A DNA stretch of 64,000 nt from Spirosoma utsteinense (GCF_014282275.1 NZ_VFIA01000011.1:1-64000), one strand, 5' to 3'; counted from the first letter of the stretch, positions 26,791 to 35,390 are shown. Made by a program: numbers and translations. Notes: generated from the letters alone by a model not told the origin.

Positions 26791-27235
26791 CGGGTAATTT
26801 CACCGACGTCTGAATCAGGTTTGTGGCGCATTTAGCGATGATTTTACCATCGGCTGCTACAATTCGCCCCTCGCAATGGATGATATTTTTACCAGCCCGC
26901 ATTACTTCAGCAGTCGCCGTAATAGTGTCGCCTAAACGAGCCGCATGCAGAAAATCAACGTTCAGATTTACGGAGGTAAAGGCGAACTCCCGGCCTAGCG
27001 TAAATATCATTGCGCCGATCAGGTCATCCAGTATGGCACTGGCTGCCCCCCCATGCAAAACCCCGGCAGGATTGGTTAATTCGTCCCGAACGACGTATTC
27101 AGTAACCAGTCGGCCATAGTCGGCAGCCCGCAGGGTACCATTGAGCCAGCGGCCGAGTGGCGAAATACTGGCGCTCATATCCTGACCAATTAGTGAGCGA
27201 AAAAAGGCAAGACGGGGATTATCGGTATTGTCCAT
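26786..27235 (-). CDS. PaaI-type hotdog thioesterase
   Basis: A protein of about 149 residues with the hotdog-fold PaaI signature PAGVLHGGAASAILDDLIGAM and a following VNLNVDFLHAARLGDTITATAEV strand. These enzymes hydrolyse acyl- or aryl-CoA thioesters. The ATG at 27235 is preferred: a -7 match (TATTTTTG, minus strand, 27249-27242) overlaps the longer alternative start at 27253. The last codon and stop fall in the repeat element, so the C terminus may have been altered by its insertion. Confidence 0.85.
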   Translation of the reverse strand: MDNTDNPRLAFFRSLIGQDMSASISPLGRWLNGTLRAADYGRLVTEYVVRDELTNPAGVLHGGAASAILDDLIGAMIFTLGREFAFTSVNLNVDFLHAARLGDTITATAEVMRAGKNIIHCEGRIVAADGKIIAKCATNLIQTSVKLPA

Positions 27236-27299
27236 ATCCGGCAAAAATAGCATTAAACTAAGCAGAACGCCTATCTGACGCTATTATTTGTGGACTTTC

Positions 27300-27331
27300 T
27301 TGGGAGGTTGTCGTGAGTTATGCTACTTTTG
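27300..27331 (+). promoter_or_regulatory. Promoter of the phosphosulfolactate synthase gene
   Basis: TACTTTTG at 27324-27331 is a full -7 match. TTG at 27300-27302 lies 21 bases upstream. The predicted start is about 29 bases before the ATG at 27366. Confidence 0.55.
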
Positions 27332-27365
27332 GGCGATTTTAAACGCGTCTACGCTGTTATTACGA

Positions 27366-28127
27366 ATGAATTATACGCTTACGCAAATTCCTGAGCGCAC
27401 TGATAAGCCCCGCCAGAGTGGATTAACGATGGTAATGGACAAAGGGCTAAGTCTGCGCGAAGTGGAAGACTTTCTCTCCACCTCTGCCCAACATGCCGAC
27501 ATTATTAAACTAGGATGGGCAACCTCGTATGTCACGCCAAACCTGAAAGCAAAGATCGCCATCTACCAGGATGCCGGCATTCCGGTTTACTTTGGCGGAA
27601 CGCTCTTTGAAGCTTTCGTGGTGCGAAATCAGTTTGACGATTACCGACGACTGCTCGACGAGTTTAACCTGAGCTATGCGGAAGTATCCGATGGCTCGAT
27701 TGACATGCTGCAGGATGATAAATGTGAGTATATCCGGCAGTTAGCAACGCAGGTGACGGTACTCTCGGAAGTTGGGTCAAAAGATGAATCTAAAATCATA
27801 CCCCCTTATAAATGGATTCAACTCATGAAATCTGAGTTGGAAGCCGGGGCCTGGAAAGTGATCGGCGAAGCCCGCGAAGGCGGAACCGTTGGTCTGTTTC
27901 GGGCTAGTGGCGAAGTCCGCCAGGGCCTCGTTGAAGAGATCCTCACGCAGATCCCTTCCGAAAAAATTCTCTGGGAAGCACCCCAGAAAGAGCAGCAGGT
28001 CTGGTTTGTAAAGCTCCTGGGTGCAAATGTCAACGTTGGCAATATTGCGCCCAGCGAGGTAATTCCGCTGGAGACCATCCGGTTAGGTCTTCGGGGCGAT
28101 ACGTTTACTCATTTCCTTGACAAATAA
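27366..28127 (+). CDS. Phosphosulfolactate synthase (ComA family)
   Basis: A 253-residue ComA-type TIM-barrel protein, which adds sulfite to phosphoenolpyruvate to give (2R)-phospho-3-sulfolactate. Recognisable blocks are GLTMVMDKGL, IIKLGWATSYV, YFGGTLFEAF, EVSDGSIDM and ARESGT-like AREGGTVGLFR. The ATG at 27366 matches the family start and the promoter. In methanogens the product leads to coenzyme M; in Bacillus to sulfolactate. In Cytophagales a role in sulfonolipid precursor supply is conceivable but inferred. No phosphatase or dehydrogenase partner lies beside it. Confidence 0.9.
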   Translation: MNYTLTQIPERTDKPRQSGLTMVMDKGLSLREVEDFLSTSAQHADIIKLGWATSYVTPNLKAKIAIYQDAGIPVYFGGTLFEAFVVRNQFDDYRRLLDEFNLSYAEVSDGSIDMLQDDKCEYIRQLATQVTVLSEVGSKDESKIIPPYKWIQLMKSELEAGAWKVIGEAREGGTVGLFRASGEVRQGLVEEILTQIPSEKILWEAPQKEQQVWFVKLLGANVNVGNIAPSEVIPLETIRLGLRGDTFTHFLDK

Positions 28128-28137
28128 TACCTTGTTC

Positions 28138-28174
28138 GAAAACGGTGGGCCTGGCATACCAGCCCACCGTTTTC
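28138..28174 (+). terminator. Terminator after the phosphosulfolactate synthase gene
   Basis: A perfect 13-bp stem (28138-28150 with 28162-28174, GAAAACGGTGGGC) with an 11-base loop and a short T-run on the right arm. It starts 10 bases after the stop. Confidence 0.8.
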
Positions 28175-28210
28175 TACAGCATACATTCCAACGATTGAAA
28201 AACCACGTTC

Positions 28211-28858
28211 ATGGATATTATAAAGTCACTGTTCGATTTTCTGCTTCACCTCGATACCTATCTCGATTCGTGGGCTAACCAGTATGGCATCCTGCTGTAT
28301 GCAATTCTTTTCCTGATTGTGTTCACCGAGACAGGGTTGATCGTTATGCCCTTGCTTCCCGGCGATTCGCTGCTGTTTGCGGCCGGAGCCCTGGCCGCCC
28401 GCGATACCAATGAGCTAAGCGTCTGGGTTATCATTCCGCTGCTGATCGTTGCTGCGCTAATGGGTGACAATGTGAACTATTTCGTTGGTAAGACACTGGG
28501 AGGTCGAATTAAGATGTACGATCGAATTCTGTTTTTCAAGCGCGAATACATTACCGAAACCGAAAAGTTTTATGCGAAACACGGCGGCAAGACGGTGATT
28601 ATGGCACGGTTCATTCCCATTGTCCGGACCATTGCTCCTTTCGTTGCCGGTGCGGGCAGTATGAATTACGGTGTATACATTCGTAACTGTATTGCAGGCG
28701 CTGTTCTGTGGGTAGTAAGCATCACCCTGCTTGGCTATTTTGCCGGTAACATCCCGGCAGTTCAGAAGAACTTTGAACTGGTTGTCTTTGGCATTGTAGG
28801 CCTATCGATCATGCCGGTGATTGTACAGGTTCTGAGAAAGCGGTTCGCCCGGGCTTAG
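28211..28858 (+). CDS. DedA family membrane protein
   Basis: A 215-residue polytopic protein of the DedA/VTT group. Signature regions are FTETGLIVMPLLPGDSLLF, GDNVNYFVGK and ARFIPIVRTIAPFVAGAG, the last with the conserved Arg. Five or so hydrophobic segments. DedA proteins act in membrane homeostasis and include undecaprenyl-phosphate and phosphatidylethanolamine flippases; the specific cargo here is not decidable. It lies 39 bases upstream of aroE on the same strand, so they may share a transcript. Confidence 0.93.
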   Translation: MDIIKSLFDFLLHLDTYLDSWANQYGILLYAILFLIVFTETGLIVMPLLPGDSLLFAAGALAARDTNELSVWVIIPLLIVAALMGDNVNYFVGKTLGGRIKMYDRILFFKREYITETEKFYAKHGGKTVIMARFIPIVRTIAPFVAGAGSMNYGVYIRNCIAGAVLWVVSITLLGYFAGNIPAVQKNFELVVFGIVGLSIMPVIVQVLRKRFARA

Positions 28859-28897
28859 GTGCTTTTTTCAGGTAGTTGACCATCTTTTTTTATACGT

Positions 28898-29644
28898 ATG
28901 ACCCGCTACGGTCTGATTGGTTTCCCACTGACGCATTCGTTCTCGCAACGGTATTTCACCGAAAAATTTGTTCGGGAGGGCATTGCAGATAGTCAGTACG
29001 ATCTGTTCGAACTGCCGGATATAACGGCTCTTACCACGCTGATGGAAACACCCGGTTTGCGCGGTTTGAACGTTACGATTCCACATAAGCAGGCCGTACT
29101 ACCCTTCCTCGACCGTCTCGATTCATCGGCTGAAAAAGTAGGAGCGGTGAACGTAATCAAGCTCAATGAAGATGGATCTCGGGTTGGCTTTAACTCCGAC
29201 TACTACGGATTCCGGCAATCGCTTCAGAACTGGCTGCGGTCACTCGGCCAGACAACGGCGGGTTTACAAGCGCTTGTACTAGGTACGGGTGGGGCCTCCA
29301 AAGCGGTTGTTGCAGCCCTGTCAGACCTACAGGTCCCCTACCGATCAGTATCGCGTACAAAATCGGCAGCAACCGTCACATACGACGAATTGCCCCACCT
29401 GCTACCGGAGTTTCGGCTACTTGTCAACTGCTCGCCGGTTGGTACCTATCCCCACACGAACGAAGCGCCGTCTCTCCCCTACGACCAACTCACAGACAGG
29501 CATCTTCTGTATGACCTGGTATACAATCCTGCCGAAACACTGTTCATGAAGCGGGGGGCCGAGCGTGGAGCGGCCACTCATAATGGCCTGCGCATGCTGG
29601 AGCTACAGGCTGAAAAAGCCTGGGACATCTGGCAAAACCCGTAG
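28898..29644 (+). CDS. aroE: Shikimate dehydrogenase
   Basis: A 248-residue AroE, reducing 3-dehydroshikimate to shikimate with NADPH. Visible are the substrate site FPLTHSFSQ, the catalytic Lys in NVTIPHKQAV, the AVNVIK block and the nucleotide site GTGGASKAVVAAL. Slightly shorter than the E. coli enzyme, as usual in Bacteroidota. It is followed by the ABM-domain gene with 28 bases between. Confidence 0.95.
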   Translation: MTRYGLIGFPLTHSFSQRYFTEKFVREGIADSQYDLFELPDITALTTLMETPGLRGLNVTIPHKQAVLPFLDRLDSSAEKVGAVNVIKLNEDGSRVGFNSDYYGFRQSLQNWLRSLGQTTAGLQALVLGTGGASKAVVAALSDLQVPYRSVSRTKSAATVTYDELPHLLPEFRLLVNCSPVGTYPHTNEAPSLPYDQLTDRHLLYDLVYNPAETLFMKRGAERGAATHNGLRMLELQAEKAWDIWQNP

Positions 29645-29672
29645 TTATTTACATGAAATTCTTCTAACCTCA

Positions 29673-29963
29673 ATGCCTATGTCTCTCCTTGTTTTTGCCG
29701 CCATTACCGCACGACCCGGTGCTGAAGCCGATCTTAAAGCAGGCCTCCTTGAACTGGTTGCTCAGGTACGCACCGAAGCCGCCTGCCAGTTGTATGAACT
29801 GTATGAAAGTACAGAGCAACCCGAGCGTTTTATCATGCACGAGCGTTGGGAAGACGAAGCTGGTCTTCAGGCTCATAACCAAATGCCGCATATGGCTGCT
29901 TTCGGCGCTAAAGCCAAGGACTGGCTGGCCAAACCGGTTGAACTGACCAAGGTGAATCTGTAA
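29673..29963 (+). CDS. Antibiotic biosynthesis monooxygenase (ABM) domain protein
   Basis: A 96-residue dimeric alpha/beta-barrel (ferredoxin-like) protein. It begins MPMSLLVFAAITARPGAEADL and has the typical YELYESTEQPERFIMHERWED followed by HNQMPHM. Family members include quinol monooxygenases such as YgiN and heme-degrading enzymes, but many have unknown roles. The ATG at 29673 is preferred over the long upstream extension, which overlaps the end of aroE. Confidence 0.85.
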   Translation: MPMSLLVFAAITARPGAEADLKAGLLELVAQVRTEAACQLYELYESTEQPERFIMHERWEDEAGLQAHNQMPHMAAFGAKAKDWLAKPVELTKVNL

Positions 29964-29996
29964 CGCGTCGAACGCGCCAAGTCCACCCCGTACGCA

Positions 29997-30770
29997 TCAT
30001 AGGCATATCTCGCCCATCGTGTTTTCGTCCATAACAAACACGTTGAAATCGACCCGGCCCCGTATCCCCTGCACCCAGCCGGTCTGGCTGTGTTGCCAGA
30101 GATAGAGTTTATCAGGATTATAATTGCGGAGGTGTTCGGTCGAATAATCAGCGATCCACAGTGGATAGTCGTCCAGGTTGCCGTTGATATAACGCCGGTA
30201 GAGATTCCCGTTTGTATAGATGATCGGGCGAACGCCGTAATGTTCTTCGACGGTTTCGAGCCAGAGCCGTAGCCCGTCAATAATGGTATCGTGGGATTGG
30301 CCGTTGGTAACTTCAAAATCCACAACCGGCGCAAAATCGCCTTTGCTCAAGGTTACATTCCGGATGAAATTGGTGGCCTGTTTAACCGGGTCCCGGGTTG
30401 GGTGATAGAAGTGGTAAGCACCCCGGCGAAGAGCCGACTTTTTAGCCTCACGCCAGTTTTTTACAAAGTATTTATCAGTCAGCGTGGCCCCCTCTGTAGC
30501 CTTGACAAATACAAATTGTAACCGCACCCCTTCGGATTCCATCTGCCGCACTTTCTTCCAATCGATACGGGCATTATGCCGCGATACGTCAATGCCGTGG
30601 ATACCATAACGCATGGGCAATTTGATGCCGAACGCATTTACAAAGCGCCAGTCCAAATCAGTTTTCCGCGCTGAACGGCTTACAAAAATCAAGACAGCTA
30701 CGACCAGAAATGCTGCAATCCACAGACCGTATCGTTTAATTATAATAGTGATCAGTACACGGACTTTCAT
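29997..30770 (-). CDS. Glycoside hydrolase family 25 lysozyme-like protein
   Basis: A 257-residue protein with an N-terminal membrane anchor (residues about 12-30) and a GH25 domain. Catalytic motifs are YGIHGIDVSRHN (Asp) and FAPVVDFEVTNG (Asp-x-Glu), with the strand KATEGAT and the late QHSQTGWVQGIRGRVDFN. GH25 enzymes cleave the beta-1,4 bond between MurNAc and GlcNAc in peptidoglycan. It would act in the periplasm, probably in wall remodelling. A lone -7 match (TATTTTTG, minus strand, 30801-30794) lies 24 bases before the start. Confidence 0.92.
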   Translation of the reverse strand: MKVRVLITIIIKRYGLWIAAFLVVAVLIFVSRSARKTDLDWRFVNAFGIKLPMRYGIHGIDVSRHNARIDWKKVRQMESEGVRLQFVFVKATEGATLTDKYFVKNWREAKKSALRRGAYHFYHPTRDPVKQATNFIRNVTLSKGDFAPVVDFEVTNGQSHDTIIDGLRLWLETVEEHYGVRPIIYTNGNLYRRYINGNLDDYPLWIADYSTEHLRNYNPDKLYLWQHSQTGWVQGIRGRVDFNVFVMDENTMGEICL

Positions 30771-30816
30771 GCAGATGAGTTGCTTCCAAAGCCCAAAAAT
30801 ACAGCTTTAAACCAAA

Positions 30817-30876
30817 AGAAGCCCGGACAACTCAATGGAATAGCTGACTGAGCTTCATTGAGTCGTCCGGGCTTCT
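30817..30876 (-). terminator. Terminator after the small membrane protein gene
   Basis: A 21-bp inverted repeat (30817-30837 with 30856-30876, one mismatch, AGAAGCCCGGAC core) with an 18-base loop. It begins 17 bases past the stop at 30893 on the minus strand. Confidence 0.7.
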
Positions 30877-30892
30877 GTCCGGGTAGGTTGTA

Positions 30893-31135
30893 CTAATTGC
30901 TACCCTCTAATTTGACAACTTTATTATAAAGTCCCAGGATCAGGATTGGAGCAGCCCATTGGCCAATCAACAGCGCTTCGTGTCTTTTTCCCGTTGAGAA
31001 AGCGACAGCAGCTGTTGCTAGCGCACCCAGACCACCCCACAGGAATAGATCGGATGGCAACTTGGCAGTTTGTTGTTCAATGGCTTCGGCCACTGGTCCT
31101 TCGTCATGTTGTGGGTTGAAATTTTTCTTTGCCAT
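30893..31135 (-). CDS. Small membrane protein of unknown function
   Basis: An 80-residue protein: a polar N-terminal third (MAKKNFNPQHDEGPVAEA), then two hydrophobic segments at about residues 30-48 and 57-72 separated by STGKRHEAL. I recognise no family. It has its own terminator and lies downstream of the peroxiredoxin gene on the same strand, so co-expression is possible. Confidence 0.7.
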   Translation of the reverse strand: MAKKNFNPQHDEGPVAEAIEQQTAKLPSDLFLWGGLGALATAAVAFSTGKRHEALLIGQWAAPILILGLYNKVVKLEGSN

Positions 31136-31236
31136 AACGTTAATCTTGTTTGGTTTGAAAAGGCATAACCCGGCGAAAGAAAGATTGTTTAGCTGGCTGC
31201 GAATCCAACGGACACATTGGCGCTGTTAGCGGGCCC

Positions 31237-31872
31237 TTACTTGTTCGGCTGTGGCGTAGTCCGGAGGTAAGGCTTCACAAACGTAACCCCTTTTGGAAAC
31301 TTGGCCTCCAGTTGATCATTAGTCACAGCGGGTGTAACGATAACGTCATCGCCCATTTGCCAGTCAGCGGGAGTAGCTACCTGGTAATCAGCTGTCAACT
31401 GTAGCGAGTCGATCACCCGAATCAACTCGTTGAAGTTACGACCCGTCGAGGCAGGATACGTCAGGGTTAACTTGATTTTCTTATCGGGACCAATTACGAA
31501 TACCGAACGTACCGTCGTTTTTTCGCTGGCATTCGGGTGAATCATATCGTAAAGTGTAGCAACGGTCCGGTCTGCATCGGCAATAATCGGAAAATTGACT
31601 TCACTGCCGGTAACCTCTTTAATATCAGGAGTCCACCGATTGTGTGACTCCAGATCGTCGACCGAAACGGCAATGACCTTAACGTTACGCTTGCCAAACT
31701 CATCTTTCAACAATGCTGTCCGGCCAAGTTCGGTGGTGCAAACAGGCGTAAAATCGGCAGGGTGCGAAAATAACATACCCCAGGAATCGCCAAGCCATTC
31801 GTGGAAGTGGAGGTGGCCCTGAGTGGTGTCGGCTTCAAAATCGGGAGCAATATCTCCTAAACGCAATGACAT
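31237..31872 (-). CDS. 1-Cys peroxiredoxin (Prx6 type)
   Basis: A 211-residue peroxiredoxin. The peroxidatic Cys45 sits in HPADFTPVCTTELG, and the C-terminal domain continues to VTFVKPYLRTT as in Prx6-type enzymes. There is no resolving Cys, so reduction must come from an external thiol. It begins MSLRLGDIAPDFEADT. It reduces hydrogen peroxide and alkyl hydroperoxides in the cytosol. Confidence 0.95.
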   Translation of the reverse strand: MSLRLGDIAPDFEADTTQGHLHFHEWLGDSWGMLFSHPADFTPVCTTELGRTALLKDEFGKRNVKVIAVSVDDLESHNRWTPDIKEVTGSEVNFPIIADADRTVATLYDMIHPNASEKTTVRSVFVIGPDKKIKLTLTYPASTGRNFNELIRVIDSLQLTADYQVATPADWQMGDDVIVTPAVTNDQLEAKFPKGVTFVKPYLRTTPQPNK

Positions 31873-31986
31873 GATAAGTTAAGTTTAGTGAATTAAATCT
31901 ATCTACTTAATCTAGTAAGTAGAAAATGGAAAAACCGGCACGAGGACCGGTCTTGTTGGGAAACGTACTAAGGTGTCAGGAAAGTT

Positions 31987-32688
31987 TCAAATCAGCTTAT
32001 CCTCAACGGCCATGCGCACCAGTTCAGCGGCATTCCGTACCTGCAACCGACGCATCATATTGGCCCGGTGGTTATCGACCGTACGAACGCTGAGTTGTAG
32101 TTTTTCGGCAATTTCCCGGCTGCTCATACCATCGACCAGGAATTGAAGTATTTCCTTTTCTTTGTTGGAGAGCTTCGACTGGCGTTCGGCCCGGCTATGT
32201 TTATCCCCTTTCTTAAGCTGCTGCATATAGCCGCTCAGAATGATCGACGCTACGGGCGAACTATAATACTTCTCCCCGCCCGCAATGGTCCGAATGGCTT
32301 TGATCATCTCGTCCGACGATGAGTCTTTCAGTATGTATCCATAAGCGCCTGCCTCTACCGACCGCAGAATGTAATCCTCGTTGTTATGCATCGAGAGCAT
32401 TAATACCCGAACTCCTTTATAAAGCCTGCTAATGACCTGTGTGGTCTGAATACCAGACATACCCGGCAAGGAGATGTCCATCAGAACCATATCGGGCAAG
32501 GTATTCGATTTGCCATTGGCAGCCCCCTCAACGCGCTCGCTGTGGTGGCTTTTAAGTTTGTCAAGGGCTTCTTCGCCGTCGTTGGCTTCGTCGATGATTT
32601 CTAATCCTTCGGCTTGTTCCAGTAAAAGCCGGATACCGTCGCGAACGATAGAATGATCGTCCACCAGCATTAATTTAGTTGCTGTCAT
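31987..32688 (-). CDS. NarL/LuxR family response regulator
   Basis: A 233-residue two-domain regulator. The receiver domain (residues about 5-140) has acidic pair DD at 10-11, phosphoacceptor Asp71 in MVLMDISLPG and the switch Lys in YILKDSSS. The C-terminal LuxR helix-turn-helix reads LSNKEKEILQFLVDGMSSRE and VDNHRANMMRR. A 15-20 residue insert (SHHSERVEGAANGKSNT) between helix 2 and strand 3 makes the receiver longer than usual. Its start overlaps the kinase stop by 14 bases, which indicates translational coupling. Confidence 0.95.
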   Translation of the reverse strand: MTATKLMLVDDHSIVRDGIRLLLEQAEGLEIIDEANDGEEALDKLKSHHSERVEGAANGKSNTLPDMVLMDISLPGMSGIQTTQVISRLYKGVRVLMLSMHNNEDYILRSVEAGAYGYILKDSSSDEMIKAIRTIAGGEKYYSSPVASIILSGYMQQLKKGDKHSRAERQSKLSNKEKEILQFLVDGMSSREIAEKLQLSVRTVDNHRANMMRRLQVRNAAELVRMAVEDKLI

Positions 32689-34246
32689 GATGAGCGGGAT
32701 GCATGTGATGAGGAATGCTTACCTGAATTCGGGTGCCTTTCCCCAGCGTTGAGTGAATTTTAAATTTACCATTGAGCAATTTTGCCCGTTCCTGCATGTT
32801 GTGCAGGCCTTGTGAGGGGGGCCGACTGGCGGGCACCCTGCCAGCCGAAACCTCTTCGGTACTTTTAGCCTGCCCATTGATCGGTTGTCGACGAGGCATC
32901 TGGAACCCCCGGCCATTGTCGGAAATCAGTAGCTGCAATGAGTTGTCCCGATCGATCAGTTCAATATGGATATGCGAGGGGTTAGCGTGCCGGACCGCGT
33001 TGCTGACGGCTTCCTGCGTCACACGGTACAACATAATCTCGATATTTTTGTCCAGTCGCGGGCTATCGGTTGTCAAATTGGTTTCGAATGTTACATCAAC
33101 AGTTTCGCTACGGTCGTTCTCGGCAAGCATCTTAATGGCCGGGACAACTCCGAAATCACTTAACACACTTGGCATTAAGTTGTTAGAAATTGTTCGGGTT
33201 TCCTGAATCGTCTGCGTCACTAAACGCTTCAAAATCTGCAGGTTTTTCGGGTATGTCACATTGCTGTCCTGGCCCGTAGGTGCCATACGGGCCAGCCCTA
33301 CTTCGAGTCCTTCTATTTGCAGCTTTATGGCTGTCAACATCTGTCCCAATCCGTCGTGCAACTCACGGGATAGCCGCTTTCGTTCCTCTTCCTGCCCGGC
33401 AATGAGGTACGATGTCTGCATTTTTTGCTCATCGATCTGTTGCTGGTAACGCTCTTTAGTAGCATCGAACAGTTGCTGGCGCGTTTCTTTGAGCGACTTG
33501 TTGGCGCTTAGTAATTTACGGTTGGCCGCTGTTGTACGGCTTTCGGCCTCAATCAGTTGCGCAAACGTTTCGCGAAGTCGGCGGGTAGCGGGTCTGAAAA
33601 TCAATAGCCCTATGCCGATCAACACCAGCATCGTGAACACATACAGGTAAAATTCGATAGCCTGTAACAGTTCAAGTTTAGCCCGTAATTGGGTCGTATA
33701 CTCCCGAACGATTCGGTCTATTTTCTCCAGGAAAGGTTTCTCATTCGCCAGTAACAATTTCAGGCTCGACTGCACATCCGGCCGAGTTATATCCTGAGGT
33801 TTACGGAGCAGCATCAGCCGGCGGGCGCTTTGCTGGTAAGCTTCAAACTCGGGTCGTATATCGTCGTACAAACGCTGAACGGTATTCGAGTTTGGGATCA
33901 GCACATTCTTCTCATACACCCGCCCTTCACGCCCTTGCAGGTGGTAGCGCTCAAAAGCCGGGAATACCTGTCGAAGTTCGGCAACGGTAGCGGCAAATGT
34001 GCTCTGTTCGTTTATATCGCTCAGTTGCAGGGCCTGCTTTACAATCTGCTGACTCTGGTGACGCTGTATGGCAGCATACCGGATAATCCATAGTTCGTCC
34101 TGAACCTTCCTCAACCGCCATTGTGTTACCCCCTGCCCTATAGTCAGCAGTACAGTCAGGATAACCAGCAACGTCATGTATAGCCGGGTAAACCGAACGG
34201 GAATTGCCGCGCCGTCTTTCTTGTTGTCGTTGAGTACGTCTGACAC
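32675..34246 (-). CDS. Sensor histidine kinase (HisKA_3 / LiaS-NarX type)
   Basis: A 523-residue kinase starting from GTG at 34246. Two membrane segments (about residues 25-43 and 195-212) bracket a periplasmic helical domain of about 150 residues. A coiled-coil follows, then the HisKA_3 phosphoacceptor in RKRLSRELHDGLGQM and a HATPase_c domain with DNGRGFQMP and a G2 region GLHNMQERAKLL. It phosphorylates the regulator encoded by the overlapping downstream gene. The signal is unknown; helical periplasmic sensors of this type often read envelope stress. Confidence 0.93.
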   Translation of the reverse strand: MSDVLNDNKKDGAAIPVRFTRLYMTLLVILTVLLTIGQGVTQWRLRKVQDELWIIRYAAIQRHQSQQIVKQALQLSDINEQSTFAATVAELRQVFPAFERYHLQGREGRVYEKNVLIPNSNTVQRLYDDIRPEFEAYQQSARRLMLLRKPQDITRPDVQSSLKLLLANEKPFLEKIDRIVREYTTQLRAKLELLQAIEFYLYVFTMLVLIGIGLLIFRPATRRLRETFAQLIEAESRTTAANRKLLSANKSLKETRQQLFDATKERYQQQIDEQKMQTSYLIAGQEEERKRLSRELHDGLGQMLTAIKLQIEGLEVGLARMAPTGQDSNVTYPKNLQILKRLVTQTIQETRTISNNLMPSVLSDFGVVPAIKMLAENDRSETVDVTFETNLTTDSPRLDKNIEIMLYRVTQEAVSNAVRHANPSHIHIELIDRDNSLQLLISDNGRGFQMPRRQPINGQAKSTEEVSAGRVPASRPPSQGLHNMQERAKLLNGKFKIHSTLGKGTRIQVSIPHHMHPAHHDSN

Positions 34247-34350
34247 GATTTGCGTGGTCGGAACAAAATGAGTTAGTAAAAGTAATCTTTTTTGTAGTTT
34301 TACCTGTTATTCAACCTGTCTTAAATACCCAACGTCTACGGACCAACGCC

Positions 34351-34836
34351 ATGACTCGTTTGCTGATTGTTTTACTCCTGACTTGTTTAATCGCTCCTGC
34401 GTGGATTAGTCCGAGGACTCCTCCCGTCCGCCCAACCGGGTCGATCGCTGCCGAGCCGGTAAAATTATCGTGGGAAACCCTGCGCGACGTTACGTTCAAA
34501 AAGAAGTGGTATGCCGAAGAATCGGTTTATATGCTGTATCCTACGTTTGGACCCGGCGTTCAAAAGCTTAGTGGTAAAACGGTGGACATAACGGGGTATG
34601 TGCTGCCGGTCGATCTGGAATCCAACCTTTACGTATTGTCGGCCTTCCCATTTAGTGCCTGTTTCTTCTGCGGTGGTGCCGGACCGGAATCGGTCGTGTC
34701 ACTCAAATTCAAGAAGTCGGGCAAGAAATTCAAGACCGACGAACGCCGGACATTTCGTGGAACACTCAAGCTCAACGCCGATAATATCTACGAAATGAAC
34801 TATATTCTGGCAGATGCCGAGATGATTGAACAGTAA
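34351..34836 (+). CDS. DUF3299 family exported protein
   Basis: A 161-residue protein with an N-terminal signal (MTRLLIVLLLTCLIAPAW) and the DUF3299 pattern LSWETLRDVTFK ... LSGKTVDITGYVLPVD ... FSACFFCGGAGPE. The CFFCGG segment resembles a metal or disulfide site and is the hallmark of the family. Function is unknown; relatives often sit near cation- or metal-related membrane proteins. It is divergent from the histidine kinase and followed by a strong terminator shared with tRNA-Ala. Confidence 0.75.
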   Translation: MTRLLIVLLLTCLIAPAWISPRTPPVRPTGSIAAEPVKLSWETLRDVTFKKKWYAEESVYMLYPTFGPGVQKLSGKTVDITGYVLPVDLESNLYVLSAFPFSACFFCGGAGPESVVSLKFKKSGKKFKTDERRTFRGTLKLNADNIYEMNYILADAEMIEQ

Positions 34837-34858
34837 TGTGTGTTTTTTACCTGGCACA

Positions 34859-34889
34859 AAAAAAACCACTCTTTAGGAGTGGTTTTTTT
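34859..34889. terminator. Bidirectional terminator between DUF3299 gene and tRNA-Ala
   Basis: A stem ACCACTC/GAGTGGT with a 5-base loop, flanked by a long A-run on the left and T-run on the right (34859-34889). Either strand reads as a stem followed by T residues, so it can end both the DUF3299 transcript and the minus-strand tRNA transcript. Confidence 0.85.
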
Positions 34890-34892
34890 GTG

Positions 34893-34966
34893 TGGAGAAT
34901 ATCGGAGTCGAACCGATGACCTCTTCCATGCCATGGAAGCGCTCTAGCCAGCTGAGCTAATCCCCC
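34893..34966 (-). tRNA. tRNA-Ala (anticodon GGC)
   Basis: On the minus strand the 74-base RNA starts GGGGGATTAGCTCAGCTGGC. The anticodon arm is CTTCC-ATGGCAT-GGAAG, giving anticodon GGC, and the T arm is CATCGGTTCGACTCCGATA. The acceptor pairs GGGGGAT with ATTCTCC (G-U pairs included) and the discriminator is A. CCA is not encoded. Confidence 0.95.
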
Positions 34967-35085
34967 GTCAAACACCGGCAAAGGCGTATTGTGGGTGCAA
35001 ATATGAGGGAAAAATCTGTACAACCCAAATCAACTGCTAAAATTTCCTGGTCCATTGTCCATTTGGGTCACTCACTCGAATTGGA

Positions 35086-35116
35086 TTTGTTATTTATCAA
35101 CAAATATGTAGTTTTG
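35086..35116 (+). promoter_or_regulatory. Promoter of the GIY-YIG gene
   Basis: TTTG at 35086-35089, 19 bases, then TAGTTTTG at 35109-35116: a complete match to the Bacteroidota consensus. The predicted start is about 14 bases before the ATG at 35136. Confidence 0.7.
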
Positions 35117-35135
35117 ATACTAGTCAAGACATCAT

Positions 35136-35390
35136 ATGCATACCGTTTATATCATTTACAGCCCATCTGCCGACCGGTATTTTATTGGCCAGTCGAAGAA
35201 CCTGTCTATCAGTCTCTGGCAGCATAATGCCAAAACCAATCCTGCTACGGCCGATGGTAAACCGTGGGAGGTAAAGTTTACCAAACCGTTTGACACCCGT
35301 AATGAAGCACTCAGCCTGGAAATGAGGCTTCGTAATAAAGACCGGGCTTACCTGGAAGAATTAATCAGTGAAGCGCAAACCGCTAGTTAA
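35136..35390 (+). CDS. GIY-YIG domain protein
   Basis: An 84-residue stand-alone GIY-YIG nuclease-like domain (URI/UvrC N-terminal type). The signature strand pair is HTVYIIYSPSADRYFIGQSK, followed by the helix SLWQHNAKTNP and the Glu-containing helix EALSLEMRLRNKDRAYLEEL. The conserved Glu of the active site may be the one in LEMRLRNK. Small members of this family are common in Bacteroidota, and their role (DNA repair or selfish origin) is unclear. The stop codon lies inside the 80-bp palindrome. Confidence 0.88.
   Translation: MHTVYIIYSPSADRYFIGQSKNLSISLWQHNAKTNPATADGKPWEVKFTKPFDTRNEALSLEMRLRNKDRAYLEELISEAQTAS

Noticed and set aside
34991-35227. A 78-codon frame overlapping the GIY-YIG gene start
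   Set aside because: It runs through a full consensus promoter (35086-35116) and out of frame into the GIY-YIG domain.
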